Source: Bacteroidaceae bacterium (GTDB lineage: Bacteria; Bacteroidota; Bacteroidia; Bacteroidales; Bacteroidaceae). From it: 43,450 bases of DNA. The position numbers and the translations under genes are program-made. Positions 16,857-24,354 of the stretch are shown here, piece after piece. The stretch is from the NCBI GenBank assembly GCA_017619335.1, contig JAFZSP010000051.1, forward strand, positions 1 to 43,450. The letters run 5' to 3'. A model generated the notes under the pieces. That model was given only the letters and a program-made list of their open reading frames with translations. It had not been told where the DNA came from and ran no database searches. The stretch's first letter is position 1, and each line of letters opens with the position of its first letter.

Positions 16857-17004
16857 GACCACAGGCAGGGGTGTTAACCCCTGCATCGAATGGCAACGCC
16901 ACACGAACCCCGACGGGGTGACAGAATGAAAATGGCGCTCTTTCACCCCTTCGGGGTTTGTACCCACGCTCCTGGTTGCAGGGGTTGCACCCCTGCCTGT
17001 GGTC
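16857..17004. repeat. 148-bp element with 15-bp inverted ends (MITE-like)
   Basis: GACCACAGGCAGGGG at 16857-16871 is repeated exactly in reverse complement at 16990-17004. Inside are further hairpins: CAGGGGTGTTAACCCCTG, ACCCCGACGGGGT, CACCCCTTCGGGGT and GCAGGGGTTGCACCCCTGC. It has no coding capacity. A second copy begins at 43369 and runs out of the window. Bases 16790-16856 are AT-rich with no feature recognised. Confidence 0.8.
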
Positions 17005-17064
17005 GGACGTCCCTTCGGGACTAATCTCACCACCTGCCTGTGGTCTTAACACCCCTTCGGGGTT
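17005..17064. repeat. Fragment of the same repeat family with small hairpins
   Basis: It contains GTCCCTTCGGGAC, a further half copy of the terminal sequence (CCTGCCTGTGGTC) and CACCCCTTCGGGG. It looks like a second, partial element adjoining the 148-bp one, and ends 42 bases before the deacetylase start. Confidence 0.6.
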
Positions 17065-17105
17065 TAAAATCCGAAAGTTCAGTCAATTAAAACGTAAAGC
17101 AACAG

Positions 17106-17891
17106 ATGATTTTACTGAGTTTTGATACAGAGGAATTTGATGTCCCGCGCGAACACGGCGTGGACTACGACACGCTCCATGAAGGGATGGAAGTTTCTGT
17201 CCAGGGCACGGAACGAATCCTTGATATCCTGAAGGCCAACGACGTCCACGCCACCTTCTTCTGCACAGGCAACTTTGCAGAGCACGCCCCGAACCTCATG
17301 CAGCGAATTCTGCGTGAAGGGCACGAAGTGGCCTGCCACGGCGTTGACCACTGGAACCCACAGCCTTCCGACGTCCAACAGTCCAAGGAAATCGTAGAAA
17401 GAGTGACGGGCGTCACGGTCAGAGGCTACCGCCAGCCACGCATGTTTCACGTATCTGACGAGGCCATTGCCGCCGCTGGCTACACCTATAATTCCTCTCT
17501 CAATCCTGCCTTTATTCCAGGCCGCTACATGCACCTGAACGCGCCCCGGACGTGGTTCATGAAGGACCAGGTCATGCAGATTCCCGCCTCCGTCACGCCC
17601 TGGATCCGTTTCCCGCTGTTCTGGCTCTCGCTCCACAACCTGCCGGAGCCGCTCTACCACTGGATGGTGCGCCGCACGCTGCGTCACGACGGCTATTTCG
17701 TCACCTATTTCCATCCGTGGGAGTTCTATGAGTTGCGCGAGCACCCCGAGCTGAAGATGCCGTTTATTATCCGCAATCACAGCGGCCTCCAGCTCTGCCA
17801 GCGCCTGACCCGTCTCATACAGATGCTGAAGGCAGAAGGCGCGACCTTCGGCACCTTCACGGAGTTCGTGGAAAAGCATCGTCCCCAGTGA
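17106..17891 (+). CDS. Polysaccharide deacetylase (NodB/CE4 fold)
   Basis: 261 residues, no signal peptide. The NodB metal-dependent deacetylase motifs are visible: SFDTEEFD (residues 5-12, catalytic and metal-binding Asp), HGVDH (His78 and His82, metal ligands), RGYRQPRM (motif 3) and TYFHPWEF near the C-terminus. Such cytoplasmic or membrane-associated homologues remove acetyl groups from sugar intermediates. Followed by a polyprenyl-phosphate sugar transferase and a GtrA-domain protein, this one probably acts on a lipid-linked sugar, analogous to deformylase ArnD in aminoarabinose attachment; that parallel is inference. The gap to the next gene is 46 bases. Confidence 0.85.
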   Translation: MILLSFDTEEFDVPREHGVDYDTLHEGMEVSVQGTERILDILKANDVHATFFCTGNFAEHAPNLMQRILREGHEVACHGVDHWNPQPSDVQQSKEIVERVTGVTVRGYRQPRMFHVSDEAIAAAGYTYNSSLNPAFIPGRYMHLNAPRTWFMKDQVMQIPASVTPWIRFPLFWLSLHNLPEPLYHWMVRRTLRHDGYFVTYFHPWEFYELREHPELKMPFIIRNHSGLQLCQRLTRLIQMLKAEGATFGTFTEFVEKHRPQ

Positions 17892-17937
17892 GCAGTGCCT
17901 CATTAAATCATTAACAGTCAAACCATTCACAGCCATT

Positions 17938-18891
17938 ATGATTCGTCTCGTCACCGTCTCACCCTGTTATAACGAGGAAGCTGTACTGGAGCAGTCCGTG
18001 CGCCGCCTCACCGAACTCTTTGACCGCCTGACAGCCCAGGGCGTCATCAGTCAGGACAGCTTGATGCTGTTCGTCAACGACGGCAGCCGTGACCGCACCT
18101 GGGACATTATCTGCGAACTGCATGAGCAGAACCCACACGTCTGCGGCGTGTGCCTCACTCGCAACTGCGGCCACCAGAGTGCCATCCTCGCCGGTATGAT
18201 GACAGCCCGTCAGTGGGCCGATGCTGTCATCACCATCGACGCTGACCTGCAGGACGACCTGGAAGCCATCCCTCAAATGTTAACGGCCTTACAGGACGGC
18301 AAGGAGATTGTTTACGGCGTAAAAGTCTCGCGGACTGCCGACCCCTGGCTGAAACGCCTTTCCGCCGAAGCCTTCTATCGGCTGCAGAGTTCCATGGGCG
18401 TGGAAAGCATCTTCAACCACGCCGACTTCCGTCTGCTCTCCCGTCGTGCACTGGACCTGTTGGCAGAGTACCGCGAGAGTAACATCTACCTGCGAGGCCT
18501 CATCCCCCTTCTCGGACTGCCATCGACCACAGTAGATGACGTTATCAGTGAACGCACCGCAGGCACTTCCAAATACAACCTCAGCAGAATGATGGGGTTG
18601 GCGCTGGACGGCATCACCTCCTTCTCTGTCAAACCCCTGTATATGATTACCTACATGGGGCTGTTTTTCCTCTTCATCAGCCTCCTCATTGCCATCTATG
18701 TGGTTCACGCCCTCATCGTCGGCACTGCGGTTCCCGGCTGGGCATCGCTCATTCTCAGCATCTGGATCGTCGGCGGTTTCGTACTCATCGGAGTGGGCGT
18801 CACGGGCATTTATATTGGCAAGATTTACAACGAGGTCAAGCACCGCCCGCTTTATCACATCAAAGAAATCCTTTCTCCCCATGCACTCTGA
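17938..18891 (+). CDS. GT2 polyprenyl-phosphate sugar transferase (ArnC/GtrB type)
   Basis: 317 residues. The N-terminal GT-A domain has SPCYNEEAVLEQSV, the nucleotide-binding FVNDGSRD (45-52) and the metal-binding DADLQDD (Asp101, Asp103). The C-terminus has two membrane helices (about 236-260 and 268-296: LFFLFISLLIAIYVV and ILSIWIVGGFVLIGVGVTG). This is the layout of ArnC, GtrB and dolichyl-phosphate mannose synthases, which move a sugar from a nucleotide to undecaprenyl phosphate. The downstream gene overlaps by 11 bases and starts with a GtrA domain, the usual partner that is thought to flip the lipid-linked sugar, so both likely supply a sugar for envelope glycan decoration. Confidence 0.88.
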   Translation: MIRLVTVSPCYNEEAVLEQSVRRLTELFDRLTAQGVISQDSLMLFVNDGSRDRTWDIICELHEQNPHVCGVCLTRNCGHQSAILAGMMTARQWADAVITIDADLQDDLEAIPQMLTALQDGKEIVYGVKVSRTADPWLKRLSAEAFYRLQSSMGVESIFNHADFRLLSRRALDLLAEYRESNIYLRGLIPLLGLPSTTVDDVISERTAGTSKYNLSRMMGLALDGITSFSVKPLYMITYMGLFFLFISLLIAIYVVHALIVGTAVPGWASLILSIWIVGGFVLIGVGVTGIYIGKIYNEVKHRPLYHIKEILSPHAL

Positions 18892-20152
18892 CTTCTGGCG
18901 CTTCGTTCGATTTGGCATTACTGGCACGGTCTCCTCGCTCATTCACTACGGCGTTTATTGTCTGGTCCTCCCGTGGAGCAACGCTGCGGTGGCCTACACG
19001 GCAGGCTACGCCGTTGGCCTCTGCTGCAACTACGTCCTCACCACGTATTTCACCTTCCAGCGCCGTCCCACCAAGGGCAACGCCGTCGGCTTCGTGGGCA
19101 GCCACGCCCTGAATTACCTGCTGGAAATCATTCTGTTGGAGCTGTTCCTCTGGATGGGCATAGGAGAACTGATTGCCCCGATTGTGGTCTTGGTTATTGT
19201 GGTCCCCATCAACTTCCTGCTGCTGCGATTCGTCTTCATTCACCACAGCCGTCCTCTGTACTTTGTGCACGACCGCGGCCAGATGTGCAACAATATTCTC
19301 CAGTTCGGACACCTCTACGCTTGGGCTCGTGAGAATCAGGCGCGCACCATCTCGGTCCGCTTCGCCTACAAATATCAGTATTTCCGTCTGTGCCACACGC
19401 GCTGGCACCGCTTCTCGGTCTATGTGCTGGCCAAGTTCGCAACCCGTCTGCATCTGTTGCCAACCATCGATTTCGACCTCACTCCCCAGCCCGACGAAGC
19501 CTCGATGGACGCCCTGCTGCGGCAGCATCGAACGGCGTGGGTTGACGGTTGGAACGTTCACTTCCACGACCTCTTTATCAAGCACTTGGACGAGATTCGC
19601 CACCTCTTTGCCTTCCTGCCCGAGGTGGAGCAGAAAGCAGCCGCCGTGATACAAGAAGCAGAGAATGCGGTGCAGGTTCCTGCTGCAAGAGACAGCGCAG
19701 AGACGTCCGATGGCGGACAGGAGGTCATCCGTTTGGGTGTTCACATCCGTCGCGGAGACTACGCCCGCTTCCTGGGTGGACGTTATTTCTTTGACGATGC
19801 CACCATGCAACGTTTCATCCGTGAGTTCCAGGCCTTGCACCCTGTGGGGCAACTCTTTGTCTATGTGTGCAGTAACGACCCACAGTTGGATGAAGAAGCC
19901 TATCGCCGCGCCCTTCCCACCGCCACCTTCGTCTTTCCTCACGGCTCGCCTGGTGAGGACCTCTGCGTCCTCTCCCACTGCGACTTCCTCATGGGTGCGC
20001 CAAGTACCTTCTCCCTCGTGGCTGCCATGTATCACGACGTGCCCATCTGGTGGATTCCCGCTGCCGATGCCTCCCTCACGGCAGACAGCTTCTCGCGCTT
20101 CGACCCGCTCTTCCGGCAGATTGAAGACTACCATTCTTCCCCTGAACGCTGA
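18881..20152 (+). CDS. GtrA-like membrane domain fused to a fucosyltransferase-like (GT11) domain
   Basis: 423 residues from the ATG at 18881, which overlaps the stop of the GT2 gene by 11 bases; an upstream-extended frame lies inside that gene and is rejected. Residues about 5-125 form a four-helix GtrA domain (FVRFGITGTVSSLIHYGVY, then VGLCCNYVLTTYFTF). From about 130 on the protein resembles alpha-1,2-fucosyltransferases: GQMCNNILQFGHLYAWA corresponds to the family's N-terminal GN-type motif, and GVHIRRGDY (His288, Arg290, Arg291, Asp293) is the donor-binding HxRRxDY motif. GtrA is normally a separate 120-150-residue flippase-like protein, so the fusion is unusual. It may pair flipping of a lipid-linked sugar with a transferase, although GT11 enzymes normally work in the cytoplasm. 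Confidence 0.78.
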   Translation: MHSDFWRFVRFGITGTVSSLIHYGVYCLVLPWSNAAVAYTAGYAVGLCCNYVLTTYFTFQRRPTKGNAVGFVGSHALNYLLEIILLELFLWMGIGELIAPIVVLVIVVPINFLLLRFVFIHHSRPLYFVHDRGQMCNNILQFGHLYAWARENQARTISVRFAYKYQYFRLCHTRWHRFSVYVLAKFATRLHLLPTIDFDLTPQPDEASMDALLRQHRTAWVDGWNVHFHDLFIKHLDEIRHLFAFLPEVEQKAAAVIQEAENAVQVPAARDSAETSDGGQEVIRLGVHIRRGDYARFLGGRYFFDDATMQRFIREFQALHPVGQLFVYVCSNDPQLDEEAYRRALPTATFVFPHGSPGEDLCVLSHCDFLMGAPSTFSLVAAMYHDVPIWWIPAADASLTADSFSRFDPLFRQIEDYHSSPER

Positions 20153-20171
20153 CCTTCTTGTCTCATCCATC

Positions 20172-20299
20172 TGTCTCAATGGTGAGACAGTTTTGTCTCA
20201 TTGGTGAGACTGTCTTGTCTCATTGGTGAGACACGGTTGTCTCAATAGTGAGACAGCTTTGTCTCAACAGTGAGACTATTTTGTCTCAAATGTGAGACA
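20172..20299. repeat. Array of six 18-bp hairpins at a 22-bp period
   Basis: TGTCTCA-N4-TGAGACA units begin at 20172, 20194, 20216, 20238, 20260 and 20282, an exact 22-base period. Arms are conserved (units 2 and 5 end in T in place of A), while the four-base centres vary (ATGG, TTGG, TTGG, ATAG, ACAG, AATG). A half unit (TGTCTCA) lies at 20159-20165. The array starts 20 bases after the fucosyltransferase-like gene. Confidence 0.9.
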
Positions 20300-20320
20300 A
20301 CGCTTCACGTATAGCAAGCT

Positions 20321-20464
20321 ATGCCATAGGCATTTGATGGGGGGTTGAAGGGTTTTATGCCGTAGGCATTTGATGGGGGTCTGAAGGGTTTTATGCCGTA
20401 GGCATTTGATGGGGGTCTGAAGGGTTTTATGCCGTAGGCATTTGATGGGGATAGCCATGCCCCA
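20321..20464. repeat. Four copies of a 36-bp repeat
   Basis: Units begin at 20321, 20357, 20393 and 20429, each starting with the hairpin ATGCC-GTA-GGCAT (ATA in the first) followed by TTGATGGGGGTCTGAAGGG and TTTT. Copies 2 and 3 are identical. The last copy merges into the next repeat after TTGATGGGG. There are no spacers between units. Confidence 0.88.
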
Positions 20465-20645
20465 TCGGGGCAAGATAAGGGTAGCCAGCCAATTCATTGG
20501 CTGGTAAGAGGTTGTATAATGGAACGCGTGCCTTTAGGTACGCGACAGGAATCAGTTGTCGCGTACCTAAAGGCACGCGTTTTTCCCCGCCCCTTCATAC
20601 CAGCCATTAAAATGGCTGGCTACCCCTATTAAGCCCCGATGGGGC
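20459..20645. repeat. Nested-palindrome mosaic repeat, complete copy
   Basis: The modules are arranged almost symmetrically about 20552: GCCCCATCGGGGC (20459-20471), CCAGCCAATTCATTGGCTGG (20485-20504), a 25-bp perfect stem with a nine-base loop GGAATCAGT (20523-20547 with 20557-20581), CCAGCCATTAAAATGGCTGG (20600-20619) and GCCCCGATGGGGC (20633-20645). Further CCCCGATGGG-type units continue to about 20730. Other copies are at 1-123 and 43063-43224. Confidence 0.88.
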
Positions 20646-20762
20646 TTGCCTTTCCGCTGAGCTACCCCTATCTCGCCCCGATGGGACTACCCTATCTCAC
20701 CCCGATGGGACTACCCCTATTACGCCCCTATGGAGCTTTACATTACAGTTTGTTCTTGATGA

Positions 20763-20805
20763 GTCAAGCGTCCCTTTGGGCCGAGCGCTTCGAAGTGTCG
20801 AAGCG
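20763..20805. repeat. 24-bp segment repeated inverted at 43227-43250, with adjoining hairpin
   Basis: The 24 bases 20763-20786 (core CGTCCCTTTGGGCCGAGC) match 43227-43250 exactly on the other strand. They run into the hairpin CGCTTCGA-AGTG-TCGAAGCG (20786-20805). The rest of the island, to 20920, shows nothing I recognise. Confidence 0.75.
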
Positions 20806-20920
20806 ACCAGAGGTCAAGCAATCATCATTGCAAAAGTTGAGTTATATCAATTTTTTATGCTATTTCCCTGCATTTATGCAAATAATCGAGAATATATGCG
20901 GCAGTATGGAAAATTATTCA

Positions 20921-20928
20921 TACCTTTG
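20921..20928 (+). promoter_or_regulatory. -7 promoter box of the arginine cluster
   Basis: TACCTTTG, a full match to TAnnTTTG, 35 bases before the argR ATG. No convincing -33 element. ArgR would be expected to bind close to here; no clear paired ARG-box half sites could be picked out by eye. Confidence 0.6.
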
Positions 20929-20963
20929 TGCCCTGTATTAAAAAAGAATCGGTAAAGAAGAAG

Positions 20964-21440
20964 ATGATTCAATCCAAGAACACACGACTGGAAGTAATCA
21001 AGATGATTGTCTCAAGTCAGGAACTGAGTACACAGGACGAGCTTCTCCGCGAGCTGGATAAGGCCGGTTTCCCCTCCACACAGGCCACGCTGAGCCGCGA
21101 CCTGCACCAACTGCGCATCGCCAAAGGTCACAACGCGTCCGGGATACAGATTTATATGCTGCCCGAACAGCGCCGTTACCAGCGCGTCAGCGACACGCAT
21201 GTGACTGTCCAGCAGTTGAATAGGCTGGGAGCGCTGTCGGTGCGCTTCAGCGGAAACATGGGCGTGCTGCGGACACCGCCGGGTCACGCTGCCCACGTGG
21301 CATACGATATTGACAATGCACACATACCCGAAATCTTAGGCACCGTGGCAGGTGACGACACGATTTTCATGGTCATTGCAGAAGACACGGAACGGGCTGT
21401 GGTGCTCAACCGATTGGCAGAACTAAACATTGTAGAATAG
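20964..21440 (+). CDS. argR: Arginine repressor ArgR
   Basis: 158 residues from the ATG at 20964. A GTG at 20928 is in frame but overlaps the -7 promoter box, so it is rejected. The N-terminal winged helix-turn-helix DNA-binding domain (RLEVIKMIVSSQELSTQDEL, then GFPSTQATLSRDLHQLRIAK) and the C-terminal arginine-binding hexamerisation domain (GNMGVLRTPPGHAAHVAYDID, with GTVAGDDTIFMVIAED) are both complete. It senses arginine and controls arginine genes. It is the first gene of the arginine cluster and lies three bases before the GNAT gene, so it is likely autoregulated with the operon. Confidence 0.95.
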   Translation: MIQSKNTRLEVIKMIVSSQELSTQDELLRELDKAGFPSTQATLSRDLHQLRIAKGHNASGIQIYMLPEQRRYQRVSDTHVTVQQLNRLGALSVRFSGNMGVLRTPPGHAAHVAYDIDNAHIPEILGTVAGDDTIFMVIAEDTERAVVLNRLAELNIVE

Positions 21441-21443
21441 TAT

Positions 21444-22103
21444 ATGGAAACAACTGAAATAAAAGCAGAAGACATCCAGATTATGGTGGCCGACGAGACG
21501 CACGAGCGCTACGTGGACACCATACTGAAAACCATCGAAGACGCCGCCAAAGTGCGCGGGACAGGCATCGCCAAGCGCACCCACGAATACGTGGCGAACA
21601 AGATGCGCGAGGCAAAGGCCGTCATCGCACTGGCTCCCCAGCCCAATGGGGAGGAACCCCGTTTCGCCGGCTTCAGTTACATCGAAACTTGGGGAAACAA
21701 ACAGTATGTGACAACCTCTGGTCTCATCGTGCATCCCGACTTCCGTGGGTTGGGTATTGCCAAGAAAATCAAGGACATGACATTCTCGCTGGCTCGCATC
21801 CGTTGGCCACACGCCAAGATATTTTCCCTCACCAGCGGCAAGGCTGTGATGAAAATGAACACGCAGTTGGGTTACCTCCCTGTGACCTTTGACGACCTCA
21901 CAGACGACGAGGCCTTCTGGAAAGGTTGCGAAGGCTGCGTGAACATTGGCGTCCTTCGCGAGCGCAATCGGAAGTTCTGCATCTGCACCGCCATGCTCTT
22001 CGACCCCGAGGAACACCTGCCGGCCAAGATTCCGCAGAACGTAATTGACCGCATCAACCGACTGGAAGGGAAAATCACCAACAGTCAAGAATTCAGAGAT
22101 TAA
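21444..22103 (+). CDS. GNAT acyltransferase in the argA position (N-acyl-glutamate synthase candidate)
   Basis: 219 residues with the GNAT fold. Its acetyl-CoA-binding motif A is HPDFRGLGIAKKIK (about residues 95-110), and the NKMREAKAVIALAPQ and FAGFSYIETWG strands precede it. The first committed step of arginine synthesis needs an N-acylation of glutamate, and no other candidate is present. In Bacteroidetes the downstream enzymes often use N-succinyl intermediates, so the acyl donor may be succinyl-CoA in place of acetyl-CoA. Function is inferred from its place between argR and argG; the sequence does not resemble the classical ArgA, which has an amino-acid kinase domain. Confidence 0.75.
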   Translation: METTEIKAEDIQIMVADETHERYVDTILKTIEDAAKVRGTGIAKRTHEYVANKMREAKAVIALAPQPNGEEPRFAGFSYIETWGNKQYVTTSGLIVHPDFRGLGIAKKIKDMTFSLARIRWPHAKIFSLTSGKAVMKMNTQLGYLPVTFDDLTDDEAFWKGCEGCVNIGVLRERNRKFCICTAMLFDPEEHLPAKIPQNVIDRINRLEGKITNSQEFRD

Positions 22104-22130
22104 ACAGAATAAATACAAAAACAACATATT

Positions 22131-23336
22131 ATGGAAAAGAAAAAGGTAGTGGTCGCCTTCTCTGGCGGCCTGGACACGAGCTACACGGTGATGTATCTCG
22201 CAAAGGAACTGGGTTATGAAGTGCATGCAGCCTGCGCCAACACGGGCGGCTTCAGTGCCGAACAGCTGAAGACCAACGAGGAGAATGCCTACAAACTGGG
22301 CGCCACCAAGTACGTGACCCTCGACGTGACGCAGGAGTACTACGCCAAGTCGCTGAAGTACATGATCTTCGGCAACGTCCTGCGCAACAACTGCTATCCG
22401 ATATCAGTGAGCAGTGAACGCATTTTCCAGGCCATCGCCATCGCGCGTTACGCGAAAGAAATAGGTGCAGACGCCATCGCTCACGGCTCCACAGGTGCCG
22501 GCAACGACCAGATTCGTTTCGACATGACCTTCCTGGTGATGGCACCTGGTGTGGAAATCATCACCCTCACCCGCGACAAGAAGCTGACCCGCAAGGAGGA
22601 AGTGGATTACCTCAACGAGCACGGTTTCAGTGCCGACTTCGCCAAGCTGAAGTACAGCTACAACGTGGGCATCTGGGGCACCAGCATCTGTGGCGGCGAA
22701 CTCTTGGACGCAACACAGGGACTGCCAGAAGAGGCTTATCTGAAGCACGTTACCGCCTCCGAACCCGAGAGCCTGCTGAAGATTCAGTTCGAGAAAGGAG
22801 AGATTGTGGGCGTCAACGGCGAACGGTTCGACGACCGCGTGAAGGCCATCCAGAAGATTGAGGAAATCGGTGCCAGCTACGCCATTGGCCGCGATGCCAA
22901 CGTGGGCGATACGATTATTGGTATCAAGGGCCGCGTGGGCTTCGAGGCTGCCGCGCCCAAACTCATTATCGAGGCACACCGCCTCTTGGAGAAATCCACC
23001 CTCTCCAAGTGGCAGCAGTACTGGAAGGACCAGGTGGCCAACTGGTACGGAATGTTCCTCCACGAGAGTCAGTACCTGGAACCTGTAATGCCGGATATTG
23101 AAGCTTTCCTCTTCTCGTCACAGCGCAACGTCACTGGCACCGCCATCCTGAAGCTGCGTCCCTTCGGCTTTGAGACAGTGGGCGTTGATTCCGCCAACGA
23201 CCTCACCAAGAGCAAGTTGGGCGAGTATGGCGAGACACAGACAGGCTGGACAGCCGACGAGGCCAAGGGCTTCATCAAGGTGCTCTCTACACCGCTACGT
23301 GTGTATTACGGAATTCATAAAGACGAAGAAAGATAA
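22131..23336 (+). CDS. argG: Argininosuccinate synthase
   Basis: 401 residues, full length for ArgG. It joins citrulline and aspartate, using ATP, to make argininosuccinate in the cytoplasm. The ATP-pyrophosphatase loop AFSGGLDTS (residues 8-16) is present, as are STGAGNDQIRFD (citrulline/aspartate binding) and NVGIWGTSICGGE. The stop codon TAA overlaps the argC start by one base (TAATG), consistent with operon translation coupling. Argininosuccinate lyase (argH) is not in the window. Confidence 0.96.
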   Translation: MEKKKVVVAFSGGLDTSYTVMYLAKELGYEVHAACANTGGFSAEQLKTNEENAYKLGATKYVTLDVTQEYYAKSLKYMIFGNVLRNNCYPISVSSERIFQAIAIARYAKEIGADAIAHGSTGAGNDQIRFDMTFLVMAPGVEIITLTRDKKLTRKEEVDYLNEHGFSADFAKLKYSYNVGIWGTSICGGELLDATQGLPEEAYLKHVTASEPESLLKIQFEKGEIVGVNGERFDDRVKAIQKIEEIGASYAIGRDANVGDTIIGIKGRVGFEAAAPKLIIEAHRLLEKSTLSKWQQYWKDQVANWYGMFLHESQYLEPVMPDIEAFLFSSQRNVTGTAILKLRPFGFETVGVDSANDLTKSKLGEYGETQTGWTADEAKGFIKVLSTPLRVYYGIHKDEER

Positions 23337-24304
23337 TGAAGGTTGGAATCATAGGTGGCGCCGGCTACACAGCGGGTGAACTCATCCGACTGCTGCTGCA
23401 CCATCCAGAGGCGGAGATTGCCTTTGTCCACAGCTCCAGCAACGCCAAGAATCTCCTCACGGACGTCCATGAGGGGCTGCTCGGTGAGACGGACTTGAAG
23501 TTCACCGACCGCCTGCCCCTGAAGAGCGTGGACGTGTTGTTCCTGTGCATGGGGCACGGGAAGAGTGCAGAGTTCCTGGCAGAGAATCAGGTGCCAGCCA
23601 ACGTGAGAATCATCGACCTCGCACAGGACTTCCGCCTCGCTGGCGCTCACGACTACATCTATGGCTTGCCGGAACTGAACAAGGCAGAGATAACGAAAGC
23701 CCTCCACATCGCCAACCCAGGCTGCTTCGCCACCGCCATTCAGTTGGGCTTGCTGCCGTTGGCCGCCAACTGGCTGCTCCACAGCGACATCAGTGTCAAC
23801 GCCATAACAGGGTCAACGGGTGCTGGCGTGAAACCCGCTGCCACAACGCATTTCTCCTGGCGCGCGGGTAACATGAGCATCTACAAGGCTTTCCGCCATC
23901 AGCATGTGCCCGAGATAAGGCAGTCACTGGCCCAGTTGCAACCAGGTTTTGAAGCTTCCATTGACTTTATTCCCTATCGTGGTGACTTCGCCCGTGGCAT
24001 CTTCTGCACAGAGGTAGTCCGCATTGACCCTGCGGTGCCCGAGGAAGAGTTCGTGAAACTCTACAAGCAGTTCTACGAGACCGCCGCCTTCACCCATTAT
24101 GTGGATCGAGACCTGGACCTCAAACAGGTGGTAAACACCAATAAGGCCCTCGTCCACGTGGAGAAGTTCGAGGACAAACTCCTCGTCACCAGCGTTATAG
24201 ACAACCTTCTGAAAGGCGCCAGCGGTCAGGCCGTGCAGAATATGAACCTGATGTTCGGCATTGACGAGCACGCAGGTCTTGACCTGAAGCCCAGCGCTTT
24301 CTGA
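23336..24304 (+). CDS. argC: N-acetyl(succinyl)-gamma-glutamyl-phosphate reductase
   Basis: 322 residues. It reduces the N-acyl-glutamyl phosphate to the semialdehyde with NADPH. The dinucleotide-binding start (GIIGGAGYTAGELIRLL) and the catalytic cysteine Cys130 in ANPGCFATA are intact, as is the GSTGAGVKP substrate loop. Its start overlaps the argG stop by one base. After it, 50 bases of CATC/ATCATT low-complexity sequence separate it from argD. Confidence 0.95.
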   Translation: MKVGIIGGAGYTAGELIRLLLHHPEAEIAFVHSSSNAKNLLTDVHEGLLGETDLKFTDRLPLKSVDVLFLCMGHGKSAEFLAENQVPANVRIIDLAQDFRLAGAHDYIYGLPELNKAEITKALHIANPGCFATAIQLGLLPLAANWLLHSDISVNAITGSTGAGVKPAATTHFSWRAGNMSIYKAFRHQHVPEIRQSLAQLQPGFEASIDFIPYRGDFARGIFCTEVVRIDPAVPEEEFVKLYKQFYETAAFTHYVDRDLDLKQVVNTNKALVHVEKFEDKLLVTSVIDNLLKGASGQAVQNMNLMFGIDEHAGLDLKPSAF

Positions 24305-24354
24305 GTAAGCATCTCATCCATCATCACTCACTATTCATCATTCATCAATATACA

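Noticed and set aside
18860..20179. A 439-codon minus-strand open frame opposite the GtrA-GT11 gene
   Set aside because: Antisense shadow; the plus strand has coherent domains and operon overlap.
20321..20464. 36-bp repeats suggesting a CRISPR array
   Set aside because: The units are contiguous without spacers, and no cas gene is in the window.
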